From: Symploca sp. SIO2E9
Lineage (GTDB): Bacteria; Cyanobacteriota; Cyanobacteriia; Cyanobacteriales; Coleofasciculaceae
Reading direction: 5' to 3'
Assembly (NCBI GenBank): GCA_010692645.1
Contig: JAAHGS010000019.1
Location: 62,001 to 126,000 of the forward strand
DNA: 64,000 nt
Of the stretch, positions 9,058-17,539 are shown one piece after another. Within the stretch, counting starts at the first letter, position 1, and the number at the start of each line of letters is the position of its first letter. The notes under the pieces are model-generated. The model did no database searches. It was given only the letters and a program-made list of their open reading frames with translations, and was not told the origin of the DNA. The translations under genes were made by a program, and so were the position numbers.

Positions 9058-9636
9058 ATGGAGAGCGAAAATAAACAGCGTTGCCAGACAGCTCTTTACG
9101 AAGATGAGGTGCTTGCCCGCCGTAAAGGTTTCGCCAACTCTCAAGGCTATAGTGCCATGAAACAGGAAGGCAATAACCACGGCAAGGATGATAATCAAGA
9201 CTCACAAGCATTGAGAATCCTCAAACAGCTGCATGATAAACACCTACTCATCGTTAATAGCAGGCGTCGAAATGGTTTAATCATCTATAAGCGCTATCAC
9301 GCCGAGTTTGCCGGACCTGGATCGGCTGTAGGAGGTCTATTTGATCTTGATTGTCAAAAAGTATTGCCAGTAGGCAACCTTTCCCTTACTAATCCCGAAT
9401 CGGCTGATGAGCGGCAAAGAGCTTATTTGATTCGGCGGCAGTGGATTCGACTGACTAAACAAATTACAGAAAAAGCAGTGCCATTGCAACGTGCTCAGAC
9501 AATTCTCAATCAGTTTGAGCAATATTTTGATAATGAGACCATTGATCAACTACCGGATCATGCCTTCGCCCTGTTAGTGGGTGTTTTACCCCATACGATT
9601 AGAAAAGTGCGTAACAGCAACGACCGAGATTTTTGA
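9058..9636 (+). CDS. conserved cyanobacterial-type hypothetical protein
   Basis: This protein of about 192 residues is soluble and has no transmembrane segment or named motif that I recognise. Visible features are a polar N-terminus, a basic strand pair (LLIVNSRRRNGLIIYKRYH), a Gly-rich turn (AEFAGPGSAVGG), and a helical C-terminal half (AYLIRRQWIRLTKQI, AQTILNQFEQYFDNETIDQL, ALLVGVLPHTIRKV). The even codon use and lack of repeats make it look like a real gene. Starts at ATG 9058 or ATG 9160 are possible; an upstream extension to 8995 looks non-coding. No function is proposed. Confidence 0.55.
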   Translation: MESENKQRCQTALYEDEVLARRKGFANSQGYSAMKQEGNNHGKDDNQDSQALRILKQLHDKHLLIVNSRRRNGLIIYKRYHAEFAGPGSAVGGLFDLDCQKVLPVGNLSLTNPESADERQRAYLIRRQWIRLTKQITEKAVPLQRAQTILNQFEQYFDNETIDQLPDHAFALLVGVLPHTIRKVRNSNDRDF

Positions 9637-9647
9637 GAGTAAGCTAG

Positions 9648-9671
9648 TGTGCACTTAAATTGTATATTTTC
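9648..9671. repeat. short interspersed repeat (also at 61467-61491)
   Basis: GCTAGTGTGCACTTAAATTG followed by TATATTTTCT occurs here after the hypothetical gene. A near-identical copy (GCTAATGTGCATTTAAATTG then TATATTTTCT) lies at 61466-61495 upstream of the second DUF6625-like gene. It looks like one end of a dispersed element; the other end is not obvious. Confidence 0.5.
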
Positions 9672-9720
9672 TAGTTGAATGATAATTCTTTAAACCCTCT
9701 CCCCCTCCCCCTCTCTCCTC

Positions 9721-9752
9721 GATGGGATATCTTTTTATTTGGAAGTCCCTTA
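9721..9752 (+). repeat. interspersed repeat family R1, partial copy
   Basis: GATGGGATATCTTTTTATTT then GGAAGTCCCTTAG matches the last third of the R1 repeat at 7197-7302 and its reverse at 11444-11650. It is preceded by a C-rich tract (CCCTCTCCCCCTCCCC), as in the other copies. Confidence 0.6.
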
Positions 9753-9790
9753 GGGATGGGTAATTCTGCTAACTGACCTTAAATAACTTG

Positions 9791-9845
9791 GTATAGCACT
9801 ACGCATTTAGGTTAGGACATTTCTAAATCCAGCAAACCCTTTGAC
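9791..9845 (+). repeat. interspersed repeat, copy 2 (inverted relative to 3139-3190)
   Basis: GTATAGCACTACGCATTTAG begins a 55-bp stretch ending in AAACCCTTTGAC. It is the reverse complement of 3139-3190 except for one 3-base indel and one substitution. A weaker related end, AATGTCCTAAC ... GCTATAC, is visible at 43685-43716. Confidence 0.8.
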
Positions 9846-9883
9846 AGACTGCTGTTCCCTGTTCCCTAGCGCGTAGCGCTATA

Positions 9884-10714
9884 TCAACAAGATTTCAACA
9901 CTAAAATCGTCACTTCTGGCGGACAAAATAGTCGCCCTGGAGAGTAAGTTCCTAAGCCCCGATTAACATAAAGCTGATTTGCCCCCACCCGATGCAGCCC
10001 CTGTGACCATTCCCAATGCTTAACTACCTTGGAACATTTACTCATGTAAGGTATCCGCTGTCGCAATGCTCTAGGAAGATAGTACTCGAGCATATTCATA
10101 AATTTTGCTATCGGTCCAAATCCTGGAATCACTATCTGACCACCATGGGTGTGACCAGACAGCTGTAAATCTACCCGCCATGATTGCAAAAATTCGGCAC
10201 TGTCAGGATTGTGCGATAGGACAATGCAGGGCTTTCCCTGATCAAGCTGGTTCATTACTGGTGCAGGATTGAAACCCTCCCAAAAAAAGTCAGCTAACCC
10301 TACTAAAGGTAATTCTGGTCCGAGGGGATAGACTACCTCATTCCACAAAACTTGCACCCCAATGCTGGTTAGGGCATCAGTAATTCGCGCTTTTGAGTCG
10401 CGGCGGAAAAGATCATGGTTGCCCAGTACTGCATAAACTCCAGCGCGGCTTTGCAGATACTTCAGGTGTTTCACCAACTGATAGATTGGTTCTGGAGCAT
10501 GGGTTACATAGTCGCCAGTCAAGACTACTAAATCAGGTTGAGCCTCATTAGTAGCTGCAATTGCTTGACCTAGAACTTTTTCCGATAGTCTGAAGCCATC
10601 GTAATGAAAATCTGAAAGCTGTACTAGTTTTGTACCCTGCAATGAATTAGGTAAATTGGCGATCGCCACCTTCACCTTTTCAATACTTAAGGGTTCTGAA
10701 AATCTCCAGTTCAT
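9884..10714 (-). CDS. calcineurin-like metallophosphoesterase (YkuE/YaeI type)
   Basis: This 276-residue protein has the full dimetal phosphoesterase signature in order: LSDFHYDG (DxH), LTGDYV (GDx), VLGNHD (GNHD), an isolated His in VLSHNPD, and LSGHTHGGQ (GHxH). Spacing and length fit the YkuE/YaeI/LpxG-like branch, which acts on phosphodiester or pyrophosphate bonds of small molecules or lipids. There is no N-terminal membrane anchor, unlike many YkuE proteins, so a cytoplasmic or peripheral location is likely. It is alone, with repeat-rich spacers on both sides. The substrate is not predictable. Confidence 0.85.
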   Translation of the reverse strand: MNWRFSEPLSIEKVKVAIANLPNSLQGTKLVQLSDFHYDGFRLSEKVLGQAIAATNEAQPDLVVLTGDYVTHAPEPIYQLVKHLKYLQSRAGVYAVLGNHDLFRRDSKARITDALTSIGVQVLWNEVVYPLGPELPLVGLADFFWEGFNPAPVMNQLDQGKPCIVLSHNPDSAEFLQSWRVDLQLSGHTHGGQIVIPGFGPIAKFMNMLEYYLPRALRQRIPYMSKCSKVVKHWEWSQGLHRVGANQLYVNRGLGTYSPGRLFCPPEVTILVLKSC

Positions 10715-11443
10715 GCAGCTTACTTCAACTTCCTTAACAACTGCGATTCCAGCATAGCTCAGAGATATAATTCCACTATTACTACAGTCGCTAACCCAAC
10801 CAAGATTAGTGCAGATTAGTCTCTAGACAGGATAAAAAGAGAGAGTTATAGCTTCTTCACTTTAACCTTTATACTGAGTTCCAATTAAGATTTTCCGAGC
10901 ACTGGAGTAGAAATCAGCTCTCACCAAAATTTCTCTGACTTTGGCAGACTATTTGCTGGGAAAAAAATCGCCCAACTTCACGCAAAATTCACGTTGATGA
11001 TCATTAGTTGAAGATTTTGCCAACTACCTAGTCATCTCATCATCAGCCGATTAAATTGTTAGGGAACAACCAAAAAACTGTCATTCCCAATACAGGATAT
11101 TAGGCAGATCGCACTTCCAGGAATACAAATCATCGGCTTGTTTTCCAGACCACACTAAGATAAGTGAGTGCTTCAATAATTTCCCAACTGTATCTACTCA
11201 GGAATAAACAGCAAGCTTATTAACGATGAACGCAACTAGCATCTAAATTTTGTCCGTTAGCCACTCGGACTAGATTGCCTAATTTCGGAATAGTTCCCGC
11301 AATTTCATCAATTGAAAACGTTACAAGATACAAGGAGTAAGTAAATTGCTCAAGAATACTGACTATCAATTTCCTGTTGTCGCTAGTACTCCCTTGAGTG
11401 CTGCCTCTAGTCTTTACACTTACTGGGACAGAGGGACAGGCAG

Positions 11444-11650
11444 ATAAGGGATTTACAAATAAAAAATATCCCATCACAGGGGAGGCAGGGGGGTGAGCGA
11501 AAAAAGGCGTGGGGAAATTAACTAAGCAGACAGGTCGACAGGTCGACGCTCCAGACGCGGAGAATTCAAATCCCAAGCAAAATTTCGTTCACCCGAGGCA
11601 GGGGAAGAAAAATCAGATCGTCGAGTTGGAAAGTAAATTGGATAATTTAT
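11444..11650 (-). repeat. interspersed repeat family R1, copy interrupted by a miniature element
   Basis: Read on the minus strand it matches 7197-7302 from ATAAATTATCC to AAATCCCTTAT, but the C-rich centre is split by the element at 11491-11594. The comparison with 7197-7302 gives an internal filled-site/empty-site pair. Confidence 0.75.
11491..11594 (+). mobile_element. 104-bp miniature inverted-repeat element, copy A, with 9-bp target duplication
   Basis: The ends are GGGTGAGCGAAA and TTTCGTTCACCC, inverted repeats with one mismatch. GAGGCAGGG flanks it on both sides (11482-11490 and 11595-11603). Inside are two AGGTCGAC units and one GCTCCAGAC unit. It codes for nothing and would depend on a transposase elsewhere. 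The same element is at 14193-14297. Confidence 0.85.
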
Positions 11651-11808
11651 ACCAATTTCCTAAATTAGGGTTACATATATCTCCCCCTCCCCCACTCTCC
11701 CTTTCTCCCTCTCTCCACTATTTTGGTAGGGTGGAGAGTTCTTTATAGGTAATAAGGAACAGAAATAAAGTTTAGCCCCGGACATAATGAACTATCAGCA
11801 ATGAACCA

Positions 11809-13500
11809 TCAACCATCCTGAGATAACTTACGCTCTTGAAGTTTTAAGCGAATTTCCGCATGAAATTCACGGGTGATGGGATAGAAATAGGCAAGAATCA
11901 AACCTGCAATTAAAAATAGGGTTGGTAGAGGACCAATGGCGATGCGAATTGCCAGCAGTGCGGAATCCGGCTGTGTGGGGACTACTTCTCCAGCAGCCGA
12001 TTCAATAAATCCTGCTGCCTCTAAAGCCAGACCAACTAAAAACAACCCTAGCGCCAAACCAAATTTTTGCAGCAAGACCATGAAACCATAAAAAATTCCT
12101 TCGCGACGTTGACCAGTATTAAGTTCATCAAGTTCGATGACATCTGGCACCATTGACCAAGGAATGAGATAGGCAACAGAGACGCCAAAGCCGGCTAGTA
12201 TTGCCAAACCATACATCAAATTAGTTTGACCAGGCTGAAGCAAAAATAGACCTACTTGAGCAATAATCCAAAGGCTCATACCCATAAAGTAAACTGCTTT
12301 TTTACCCACTCGCTCACTTACAACCCTCCAGAAAAACAGCATGACTAGAGCGGTGCCTTGAACCCCAAGGGCAACCAGGGTAGAGTCAGTATTTTCTAAG
12401 CCCATCCAACTAACCACAAAGTAAAGCAAAATCGAGGCAGTTAACTGTACAGCTAGCCAAGAACAAAGATAAATACCAATCAAATATAAAAAAGGTCGAT
12501 TACTGAAAACAACCTGTAGTTGCTCGACAAAAGTTAGGGCTGGTATATTCTGACTTTGAGAGCGCTCTCTGGCGGCATCACTACTGCTCAGGTGAGGTTC
12601 AGGGGTAGAAAACAGCAGGGTTATACCAAACAGAGTAATCTGCAAACCAATTAGAATCGTCGCGATGCTAATTAGATCAAATTTTCCCGGTGCGCCTACT
12701 AAGTTAGCAGTTAAAGGGATAATGCGAATAACGCCGTAGCACACAGATAAAGTGCCAATCCCAGAGAGGATATTACCGATAATTTGTTTTTGTCGACTAG
12801 CTAATATTGGTTGTGATCCCCGCTCCTGGATACGGAACACAGACCAAAATATTGGTATAACTGAGAGCAAACTACACAGTAACCCCAAGACCAAATATTG
12901 CTTAGCAGGGTCATCTCGATATTCACTAAAACTCAACCCTGCCAAAACTAAAGATAAAATACTGGCACCGATGGAAAAACTAAAGCGAAAACTATTGAGA
13001 CTAGTACGTTCGTTATAGTCTTGGGTTAACTCTGGGGTGAGGGCGGCGTAGGGTAAATTGACAGTAGTGTAGGCGATGTTAAACAGAATGCCAATAATGA
13101 CGTAGTAACTAAATAGCAACCAGTTATTGACAGTGTCGTTATTGCTGAAGTGAGGGACAATCCACTGCAAGCCAAACAAAAGACCAAAGGGAATTGCACC
13201 AAATAGCATCCAGGGTAGACGACGCCCCCAGCGAGTGCGAGTGCGATCGCTTAAAACTCCGATAATAGGGTCATTAATTGCATCGGAAATTTTGCCGATC
13301 ATCAAAACGCTGCCCGCTAAGCCAGCTGGCAAACCAGCAACGTTGGTGAAGAAAGGCAACAGAAAAAATACCAAAATGTTGGCAGTTATGGCTGGTCCCA
13401 TATCACCAGCGCCGTAGGCTAGTTTAGTTGAGAAACTAAGCTTTTCGGGTTGGGGTGTCGCTTGGGGAACATAAGAATCAGAAGGGGAAATGTCACTCAT
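11809..13500 (-). CDS. MFS transporter of the GPH (glycoside-pentoside-hexuronide:cation) family
   Basis: The protein has 563 residues and about twelve hydrophobic segments. The N-terminal block LSFSTKLAYGAGDMGPAITA and KISDAINDPIIGVLSDRTRT then WGRRLPW are the hallmark GPH/MelB-type sequences: helix 1 and 2 Asp residues, then the cytoplasmic RxxxGRR loop. QRREGIFYGFMVLLQKFG in the second half is likewise typical. The family moves sugars or other small solutes with H+ or Na+. A long poorly conserved loop (about 220-330) separates the halves. It is divergent from the phosphoribosyltransferase gene across 122 bp. The substrate is unknown; cyanobacterial members are mostly uncharacterised. Confidence 0.85.
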   Translation of the reverse strand: MSDISPSDSYVPQATPQPEKLSFSTKLAYGAGDMGPAITANILVFFLLPFFTNVAGLPAGLAGSVLMIGKISDAINDPIIGVLSDRTRTRWGRRLPWMLFGAIPFGLLFGLQWIVPHFSNNDTVNNWLLFSYYVIIGILFNIAYTTVNLPYAALTPELTQDYNERTSLNSFRFSFSIGASILSLVLAGLSFSEYRDDPAKQYLVLGLLCSLLSVIPIFWSVFRIQERGSQPILASRQKQIIGNILSGIGTLSVCYGVIRIIPLTANLVGAPGKFDLISIATILIGLQITLFGITLLFSTPEPHLSSSDAARERSQSQNIPALTFVEQLQVVFSNRPFLYLIGIYLCSWLAVQLTASILLYFVVSWMGLENTDSTLVALGVQGTALVMLFFWRVVSERVGKKAVYFMGMSLWIIAQVGLFLLQPGQTNLMYGLAILAGFGVSVAYLIPWSMVPDVIELDELNTGQRREGIFYGFMVLLQKFGLALGLFLVGLALEAAGFIESAAGEVVPTQPDSALLAIRIAIGPLPTLFLIAGLILAYFYPITREFHAEIRLKLQERKLSQDG

Positions 13501-13622
13501 GGCAGCTTCTTTACTGGCAACCTGGACTCAATCTCATAAGCGTAAGATAACCTCTACTCAAGCTAAATTACCGAATTGTTGTACTATTTTGTTTGATTCT
13601 AATGTCTTCCTAGACGCTTTTT

Positions 13623-14162
13623 ATGCCAGAACTTTACCTGTCCTGGTCCGAGTACCACAAAAAAATTGAACAGCTTGCTGCCATAATCTATCACAGCAAC
13701 TGGGAGTTTAACCAAATTGTCTGCATTGCTAAGGGGGGTTTGCGAGTTGGCGATATCCTTTGTCGAATTTATCATCAGCCACTGGCAATTATTTCTGCCT
13801 CTTCTTATACTGGACCAGAAAATCGCCTCCGAGGTGCAATTACCTTTTCTAAGCACCTGGCAATGACTGCTGAACAATTAGGCTCTCGTGTACTGCTAGT
13901 AGATGACTTAGTAGATTCTGGCATCAGCCTACAGGAAGCTGTCAAATGGTTAGAGCGTGAGCATGGTGCTGCAATTGCAGAGATTCGCACTGCTGTGATC
14001 TGGTATAAAGCTTGTTCTGTCTTCAAACCTGATTATTACACAGACTACTTACCAGATAACCCCTGGATTCATCAGCCTTTTGAACCCTATGAACGTACTA
14101 GCCCTGCTGAACTAGCGGCAAGCTATAGTGCTTCTGTATCTAGTGAAGTACTTTCGTCATAG
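13623..14162 (+). CDS. phosphoribosyltransferase domain protein (purine PRTase-like)
   Basis: This 179-residue protein has the type I PRTase fold. VCIAKGGLRVGDIL is the PPi loop region, and VLLVDDLVDSGISL is the 13-residue PRPP-binding motif with the paired acidic residues. The ending NPWIHQPFEPYE is typical of the xanthine/hypoxanthine-guanine PRTase-like subgroup. It probably attaches ribose-5-phosphate from PRPP to a purine base for salvage. ATG 13623 is the first start after the divergent promoter region shared with the transporter. Base specificity is not decided by visible residues. Confidence 0.8.
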   Translation: MPELYLSWSEYHKKIEQLAAIIYHSNWEFNQIVCIAKGGLRVGDILCRIYHQPLAIISASSYTGPENRLRGAITFSKHLAMTAEQLGSRVLLVDDLVDSGISLQEAVKWLEREHGAAIAEIRTAVIWYKACSVFKPDYYTDYLPDNPWIHQPFEPYERTSPAELAASYSASVSSEVLSS

Positions 14163-14192
14163 GGAGTAGGGAGTAGGGAGTGGGGAGTGGGG

Positions 14193-14297
14193 GGGTGAGC
14201 GAAAAAAGGTGTGGGGAAATAAGTAAGCAGACGCTCCAGACGCTCCAGACGCTCCAGACAGGGAGAATTAAAATTCCAACCAAAATTTCGTTCACCC
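14193..14297 (+). mobile_element. 105-bp miniature inverted-repeat element, copy B, with 9-bp target duplication
   Basis: The ends are GGGTGAGCGAAA and TTTCGTTCACCC, as in 11491-11594. The flanking direct repeat GGAGTGGGG is at 14184-14192 and 14298-14306. The interior has three tandem GCTCCAGAC units where copy A has AGGTCGAC units. Both copies lie in G-rich targets, here a GGGAGTA/GGGAGTG tract just after the phosphoribosyltransferase gene. Confidence 0.85.
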
Positions 14298-14320
14298 GGA
14301 GTGGGGGTAAAAAAATTGAA

Positions 14321-14446
14321 TAGACCTCTTGCAAAAGTCAAATTGCCCCCCCTCAATCCCCCCGATGCGGGCGGAAGAAAACTTGCTCCCTCGACCTGTA
14401 GGGGAGGGCTAGGGAGGGGTTGCTCGGGATTTATGCAAGAGGTCTA
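14321..14446. mobile_element. 126-bp element with 13-bp inverted ends (TAGACCTCTTGCA)
   Basis: TAGACCTCTTGCA at 14321-14333 is the exact reverse complement of TGCAAGAGGTCTA at 14434-14446. The interior is C-rich then G-rich (CCCCCCCTCAATCCCCC ... GGGGAGGGCTAGGGAGGGG), so the whole can fold. It is non-coding and probably a MITE-like or insertion-sequence-derived remnant. No clear target duplication is visible. Confidence 0.75.
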
Positions 14447-14571
14447 ATTAACAACAAAAGCTCCTGATACTTATGGAGCCTCATCAATCTGAAGGTGGGT
14501 AATATTGACAACTTTTGAGTGTGCCGAAATGTCAAGATTAAAAGCGAAGCTCCAACCATCTTGAAGCTACC

Positions 14572-16137
14572 ATGTCAGAACTACCAGTATCAATTGCTCA
14601 GCACTACCACGAGCGTACTAAATACCATCCCGAGACGATTTCCTCCAAAGGCAAGGGCATTGATTGGGATAGTCAACCTGTACCTTTTAAAGAATACAAG
14701 GTCGGAGCCAAATTCGACCTCAAGCCCTACCTCAAGGACAATCCCCAAGGCACTACGCAGGAACAGACCAAAAGCTGGAGCAGGCTTTCGCAGCTGTTAT
14801 TGTTAAGCTATGGTCTGACCGCAAGAATGGAAACGATGATGGGAACATCAGTGTATCTGAGGGCAGCACCCTCGGCTGGTGGACTTTACCCAGCGGAGAT
14901 TTATTTAATTTCCCGTGGTACTCCCCTACTGCCCCCAGGACTCTATAACTATCAATGTCGCACCCATTCTCTAGTGCATTTTTGGGAGAGTGAGGTTTGG
15001 TCTAATCTACAAGCCGCCTGTTTCCAACACCAAGCTTTAGAAAATAGCCAATTGGCAATCGCGATCACAGCTGTATTTTATCGCTCAGCTTGGCGCTATG
15101 AAGACCGTGCCTACAGAAGGATTTTCCTAGACACTGGTCATTTGCTCGGTAACATTGAGCTTGCCTCTGCCCTGGCAGACTATCGACCTCACCTCATTGG
15201 CGGCTTTGCTGATGAAGTGATGGACAATTTGCTCTATCTGAATCCGGAACTTGAAGGTACAATTACAGTCATTGCCCTGGCAGATCAACTACAGGAGCAA
15301 CAAAACTTGCCCCCAACCCCAACCGTTTTACCCTCTGCCACTCAAACCGACTATCCAGAAATTCCAGATGGTCAATTGTTGAATTACTTGCATGGTGCCA
15401 CGAAAATAGCAGAAAAGGGAAATCAGGACTTCGACAGTGGCAAGTCAAAGCAATTTTTGAGCGAAAAGCCCCTTGAGGATAAGTATAATTTCCCTTTTTG
15501 TACTAAAGTCTCAACTACTACTACACCAATTTATTGGGAAGGATCAAGCCCTCAAAGATTACCCTTAGAAGCATTAGAACACACAATTCTCAAACGGCGT
15601 TCTACTCGCAATTACAATGGTGATAGCCTCACCCTCAAGGAACTCAAAGCTCTACTGGATTTCACTTACCAACCACACCACTATTTTGGGCAAGGTTTAG
15701 ATAGTTCACCAGATTATTTCGATTTGAGTCTGATTGAAACCTTTGTAGCAGTATCTGGGGTTACTCAATTAGAGGAAGGTTGCTACTATTATGCGCCCCA
15801 AGCCCAAGAACTGCGGCAGATTCGATTTAAGAACTTCCGCAGGGAGTTGCACTACTTGTGTCTGTGGCAAGATTTGGGTCGAGATGCGGCGGCAGTGGTG
15901 TTCCACACAGCCGACTTAAAGAAGGCTGTGAGCAAATTTGGGGATCGTGCCTATCGCTATCTCCATATGGATGCAGGGCACCTAGGACAACGCCTAAATT
16001 TAGCAGCTATTGGTTTGGATTTAGGAGTAAGTGGTATTGCTGGTTTTTTTGATGACCAAGTCAATGAGGTGCTAGGCATTCCTGCTGATGAGGCAGTCCT
16101 TTATATTACTACTCTCGGGCGAAAGACAAGTTCTTAG
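14572..16137 (+). CDS. SagB/ThcOx-type nitroreductase-family oxidoreductase (two domains)
   Basis: This 521-residue protein holds two nitroreductase-fold halves. The first contains AAPSAGGLYPAEIYLISRG and DTGHLLGNIELASAL; the second contains ILKRRSTRNYNGDSLTL (FMN-binding Arg cluster) and MDAGHLGQRLNLAAIGLDLG. This arrangement is that of SagB/ThcOx-type dehydrogenases, FMN enzymes that oxidise azoline rings of ribosomal peptides. In cyanobacteria, long stand-alone copies without a cyclodehydratase or precursor gene are common, and no such partner is seen here. An FMN-dependent oxidoreductase with unknown substrate is the safe call. The 3' end is 17 bp from the convergent iminopeptidase gene. 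Confidence 0.8.
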   Translation: MSELPVSIAQHYHERTKYHPETISSKGKGIDWDSQPVPFKEYKVGAKFDLKPYLKDNPQGTTQEQTKSWSRLSQLLLLSYGLTARMETMMGTSVYLRAAPSAGGLYPAEIYLISRGTPLLPPGLYNYQCRTHSLVHFWESEVWSNLQAACFQHQALENSQLAIAITAVFYRSAWRYEDRAYRRIFLDTGHLLGNIELASALADYRPHLIGGFADEVMDNLLYLNPELEGTITVIALADQLQEQQNLPPTPTVLPSATQTDYPEIPDGQLLNYLHGATKIAEKGNQDFDSGKSKQFLSEKPLEDKYNFPFCTKVSTTTTPIYWEGSSPQRLPLEALEHTILKRRSTRNYNGDSLTLKELKALLDFTYQPHHYFGQGLDSSPDYFDLSLIETFVAVSGVTQLEEGCYYYAPQAQELRQIRFKNFRRELHYLCLWQDLGRDAAAVVFHTADLKKAVSKFGDRAYRYLHMDAGHLGQRLNLAAIGLDLGVSGIAGFFDDQVNEVLGIPADEAVLYITTLGRKTSS

Positions 16138-16154
16138 CCTGCTCTTGATGTTGA

Positions 16155-17102
16155 TCAATAACTTGCAAACTTATCAGTAGCCTCAATTAAGGCGTTACGA
16201 ATGCCCGGTTCTGACATCGAATGTCCAGCATCAGGAATGACAATTAATTCTGCTTCTGGCCAAGCGCGATGCAGCTCCCAAGCTGAAATCATCGGACAGA
16301 CCACATCGTAACGCCCCTGCACGATGGTAGCAGGGAGATGACGAATGCGATCAATGTTTTGCAGCAACTGGTCTTCTGACTCAAAAAAGCCTTTATTGAT
16401 AAAATAATGGCATTCAATCCTGGCAAAGGCAGCGGCGAAGTGACTATTGCCAAACCTTGCCATCAGGTTTTGGTCTTGAAAGAGTTTACTGGTACTTGCC
16501 TCCCAAACTGACCAAGTACGGGCTGCTTCTAATCTTATTTGAGCGTCTGGGCTAGTTAAGCGCCGATAATAGGCTCCCAGTAAGTCATGACGCTCCTCCT
16601 TTGGAATTGGTTTGACATATTCCTCCCAGGCATCTGGAAAGATATAGCTTGCTCCTTGCTGATAAAACCATTGAATTTCCTTTTGCCTGAGCATAAAAAT
16701 GCCGCGTAGAATCAGTCCTAGGCAGTGTTGAGGATGGGTTTGACTATAAGCTAACGATAGAGTACTTCCCCAACTACCTCCAAAAACAAACCACTGCTCA
16801 ATCCCCAACTTGACTCGCAGTTTTTCAATATCACTGACTAAATCCCAGGTGGTATTGTGTTTTAATTCTGCATGGGGAGTACTTTTGCCACAGCCTCTCT
16901 GATCAAAGAGTATGACTCGCCATTTGGCAGGGTCAAAGTATTGGCGATATTTCGGTTGGCTCCCTCCCCCAGGACCACCATGCAAAAACACAACTGGTTT
17001 GCCTTTCGGATTGCCAGACTCTTCAAAATAAATGGTGTGCAGCTCAGAAACCTTGAGATTTCCTTGATTGTAAGGTTCCCTAAGGGGATAAAGTTCTTGC
17101 AT
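16155..17102 (-). CDS. pip: proline iminopeptidase
   Basis: This 315-residue alpha/beta-hydrolase has VVFLHGGPGGGSQPKY (oxyanion loop), LFDQRGCGKSTPH, the nucleophile elbow FGGSWGSTLSLAY (Ser about 112), Asp in VQGRYDVVCP and His in PDAGHSMSEPG. Length and motifs match the peptidase S33 prolyl aminopeptidase family, which removes N-terminal proline from peptides in the cytoplasm. The start MQELYPLREPYNQG is typical of the family. It is convergent with the SagB-type gene and divergent from the zinc-ribbon gene. Confidence 0.92.
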   Translation of the reverse strand: MQELYPLREPYNQGNLKVSELHTIYFEESGNPKGKPVVFLHGGPGGGSQPKYRQYFDPAKWRVILFDQRGCGKSTPHAELKHNTTWDLVSDIEKLRVKLGIEQWFVFGGSWGSTLSLAYSQTHPQHCLGLILRGIFMLRQKEIQWFYQQGASYIFPDAWEEYVKPIPKEERHDLLGAYYRRLTSPDAQIRLEAARTWSVWEASTSKLFQDQNLMARFGNSHFAAAFARIECHYFINKGFFESEDQLLQNIDRIRHLPATIVQGRYDVVCPMISAWELHRAWPEAELIVIPDAGHSMSEPGIRNALIEATDKFASY

Positions 17103-17270
17103 GATCTAATCAGTAATTGAGCGCTTCCTGGAAATCTAAATTATCTAGTTTTTTTACAAAAGAATAAATTTAGATGTAATTTGTTTTAATTTTAAAGAGT
17201 GTGAGGTGTCAATGGAATTGAAGTTTCTCAATTGCTCTGAACCAACCACCTCAGCTAGGAGAAAAGACCT

Positions 17271-17492
17271 ATGTTTGAACCACAGGGACTTAAGTGTCCA
17301 AAATGCAACAAAAATGGATTAGTCCGCTGTGAACACAGTGAACATGATGTTTTTCAATGCTTGTACTGCGGCTATCGCCAAGACTTGACTACCAATAATC
17401 GCTCTAAATCTTCTGCCTCAGAAGAGCTAGGAGCTTTCCTGATTGCTCTATTTGCTGGCTTCTTTATTGTCTTTGGCTTATTGTTGCCGTGA
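17271..17492 (+). CDS. small zinc-ribbon membrane protein
   Basis: This 73-residue protein has CPKCNKNGLVRCEHSEHDVF then CLYCGY, two CxxC knuckles fit to hold one Zn2+. After a short polar linker a single hydrophobic helix (LGAFLIALFAGFFIVFGLLL) ends the protein, so it should be tail-anchored with the zinc ribbon in the cytoplasm. The start is supported by AGGAG nine bases before ATG 17271. Function is unknown. Confidence 0.75.
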   Translation: MFEPQGLKCPKCNKNGLVRCEHSEHDVFQCLYCGYRQDLTTNNRSKSSASEELGAFLIALFAGFFIVFGLLLP

Positions 17493-17539
17493 TTTGACCC
17501 CACAGTGGCTAGGAGGCAAGAGGTAAAGGTCTTATCGTT

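Larger units (their letters stand above)
10715..11808. other. 1.1-kb gene-free region holding a nested repeat
   Basis: I see no convincing gene. Frames between 11220 and 11748 run through the repeats and have low-complexity translations. The right half contains the R1 repeat in reverse (11444-11650), interrupted by a 104-bp inverted-repeat element (11491-11594), then a pyrimidine-rich tract (11680-11720). The left half (10715-11440) shows nothing recognisable apart from the promoter zone of the phosphoesterase gene. Confidence 0.6.
14163..14571. other. 409-bp spacer made mostly of repeats
   Basis: The spacer holds a GGGAGTAGGGAGTAGGG tract, the 105-bp element copy B and the 126-bp element, in that order. 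About 125 bp remain upstream of the SagB-type gene for its promoter; no clear -35/-10 pair was picked out. Confidence 0.7.

Noticed and set aside
11220-11748. Open frames on both strands across the repeats
   Set aside because: They run through the inverted-repeat element and R1 repeat and give low-complexity, Pro/Ser-rich translations without a usable start or RBS.
14229-14262. Three GCTCCAGAC units as a possible CRISPR array
   Set aside because: The units are 9 bases with no spacers and lie inside a miniature transposable element.
14140-14356. Short minus-strand frames after the phosphoribosyltransferase gene
   Set aside because: Their translations (LERLERLERLL, WSVWSVWSV) are simply the tandem GCTCCAGAC units of the miniature element.
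14572-16137. Azole-modified peptide cluster around the SagB-type gene
   Set aside because: No cyclodehydratase, protease or precursor peptide gene lies nearby; stand-alone SagB-type proteins are common in cyanobacteria.
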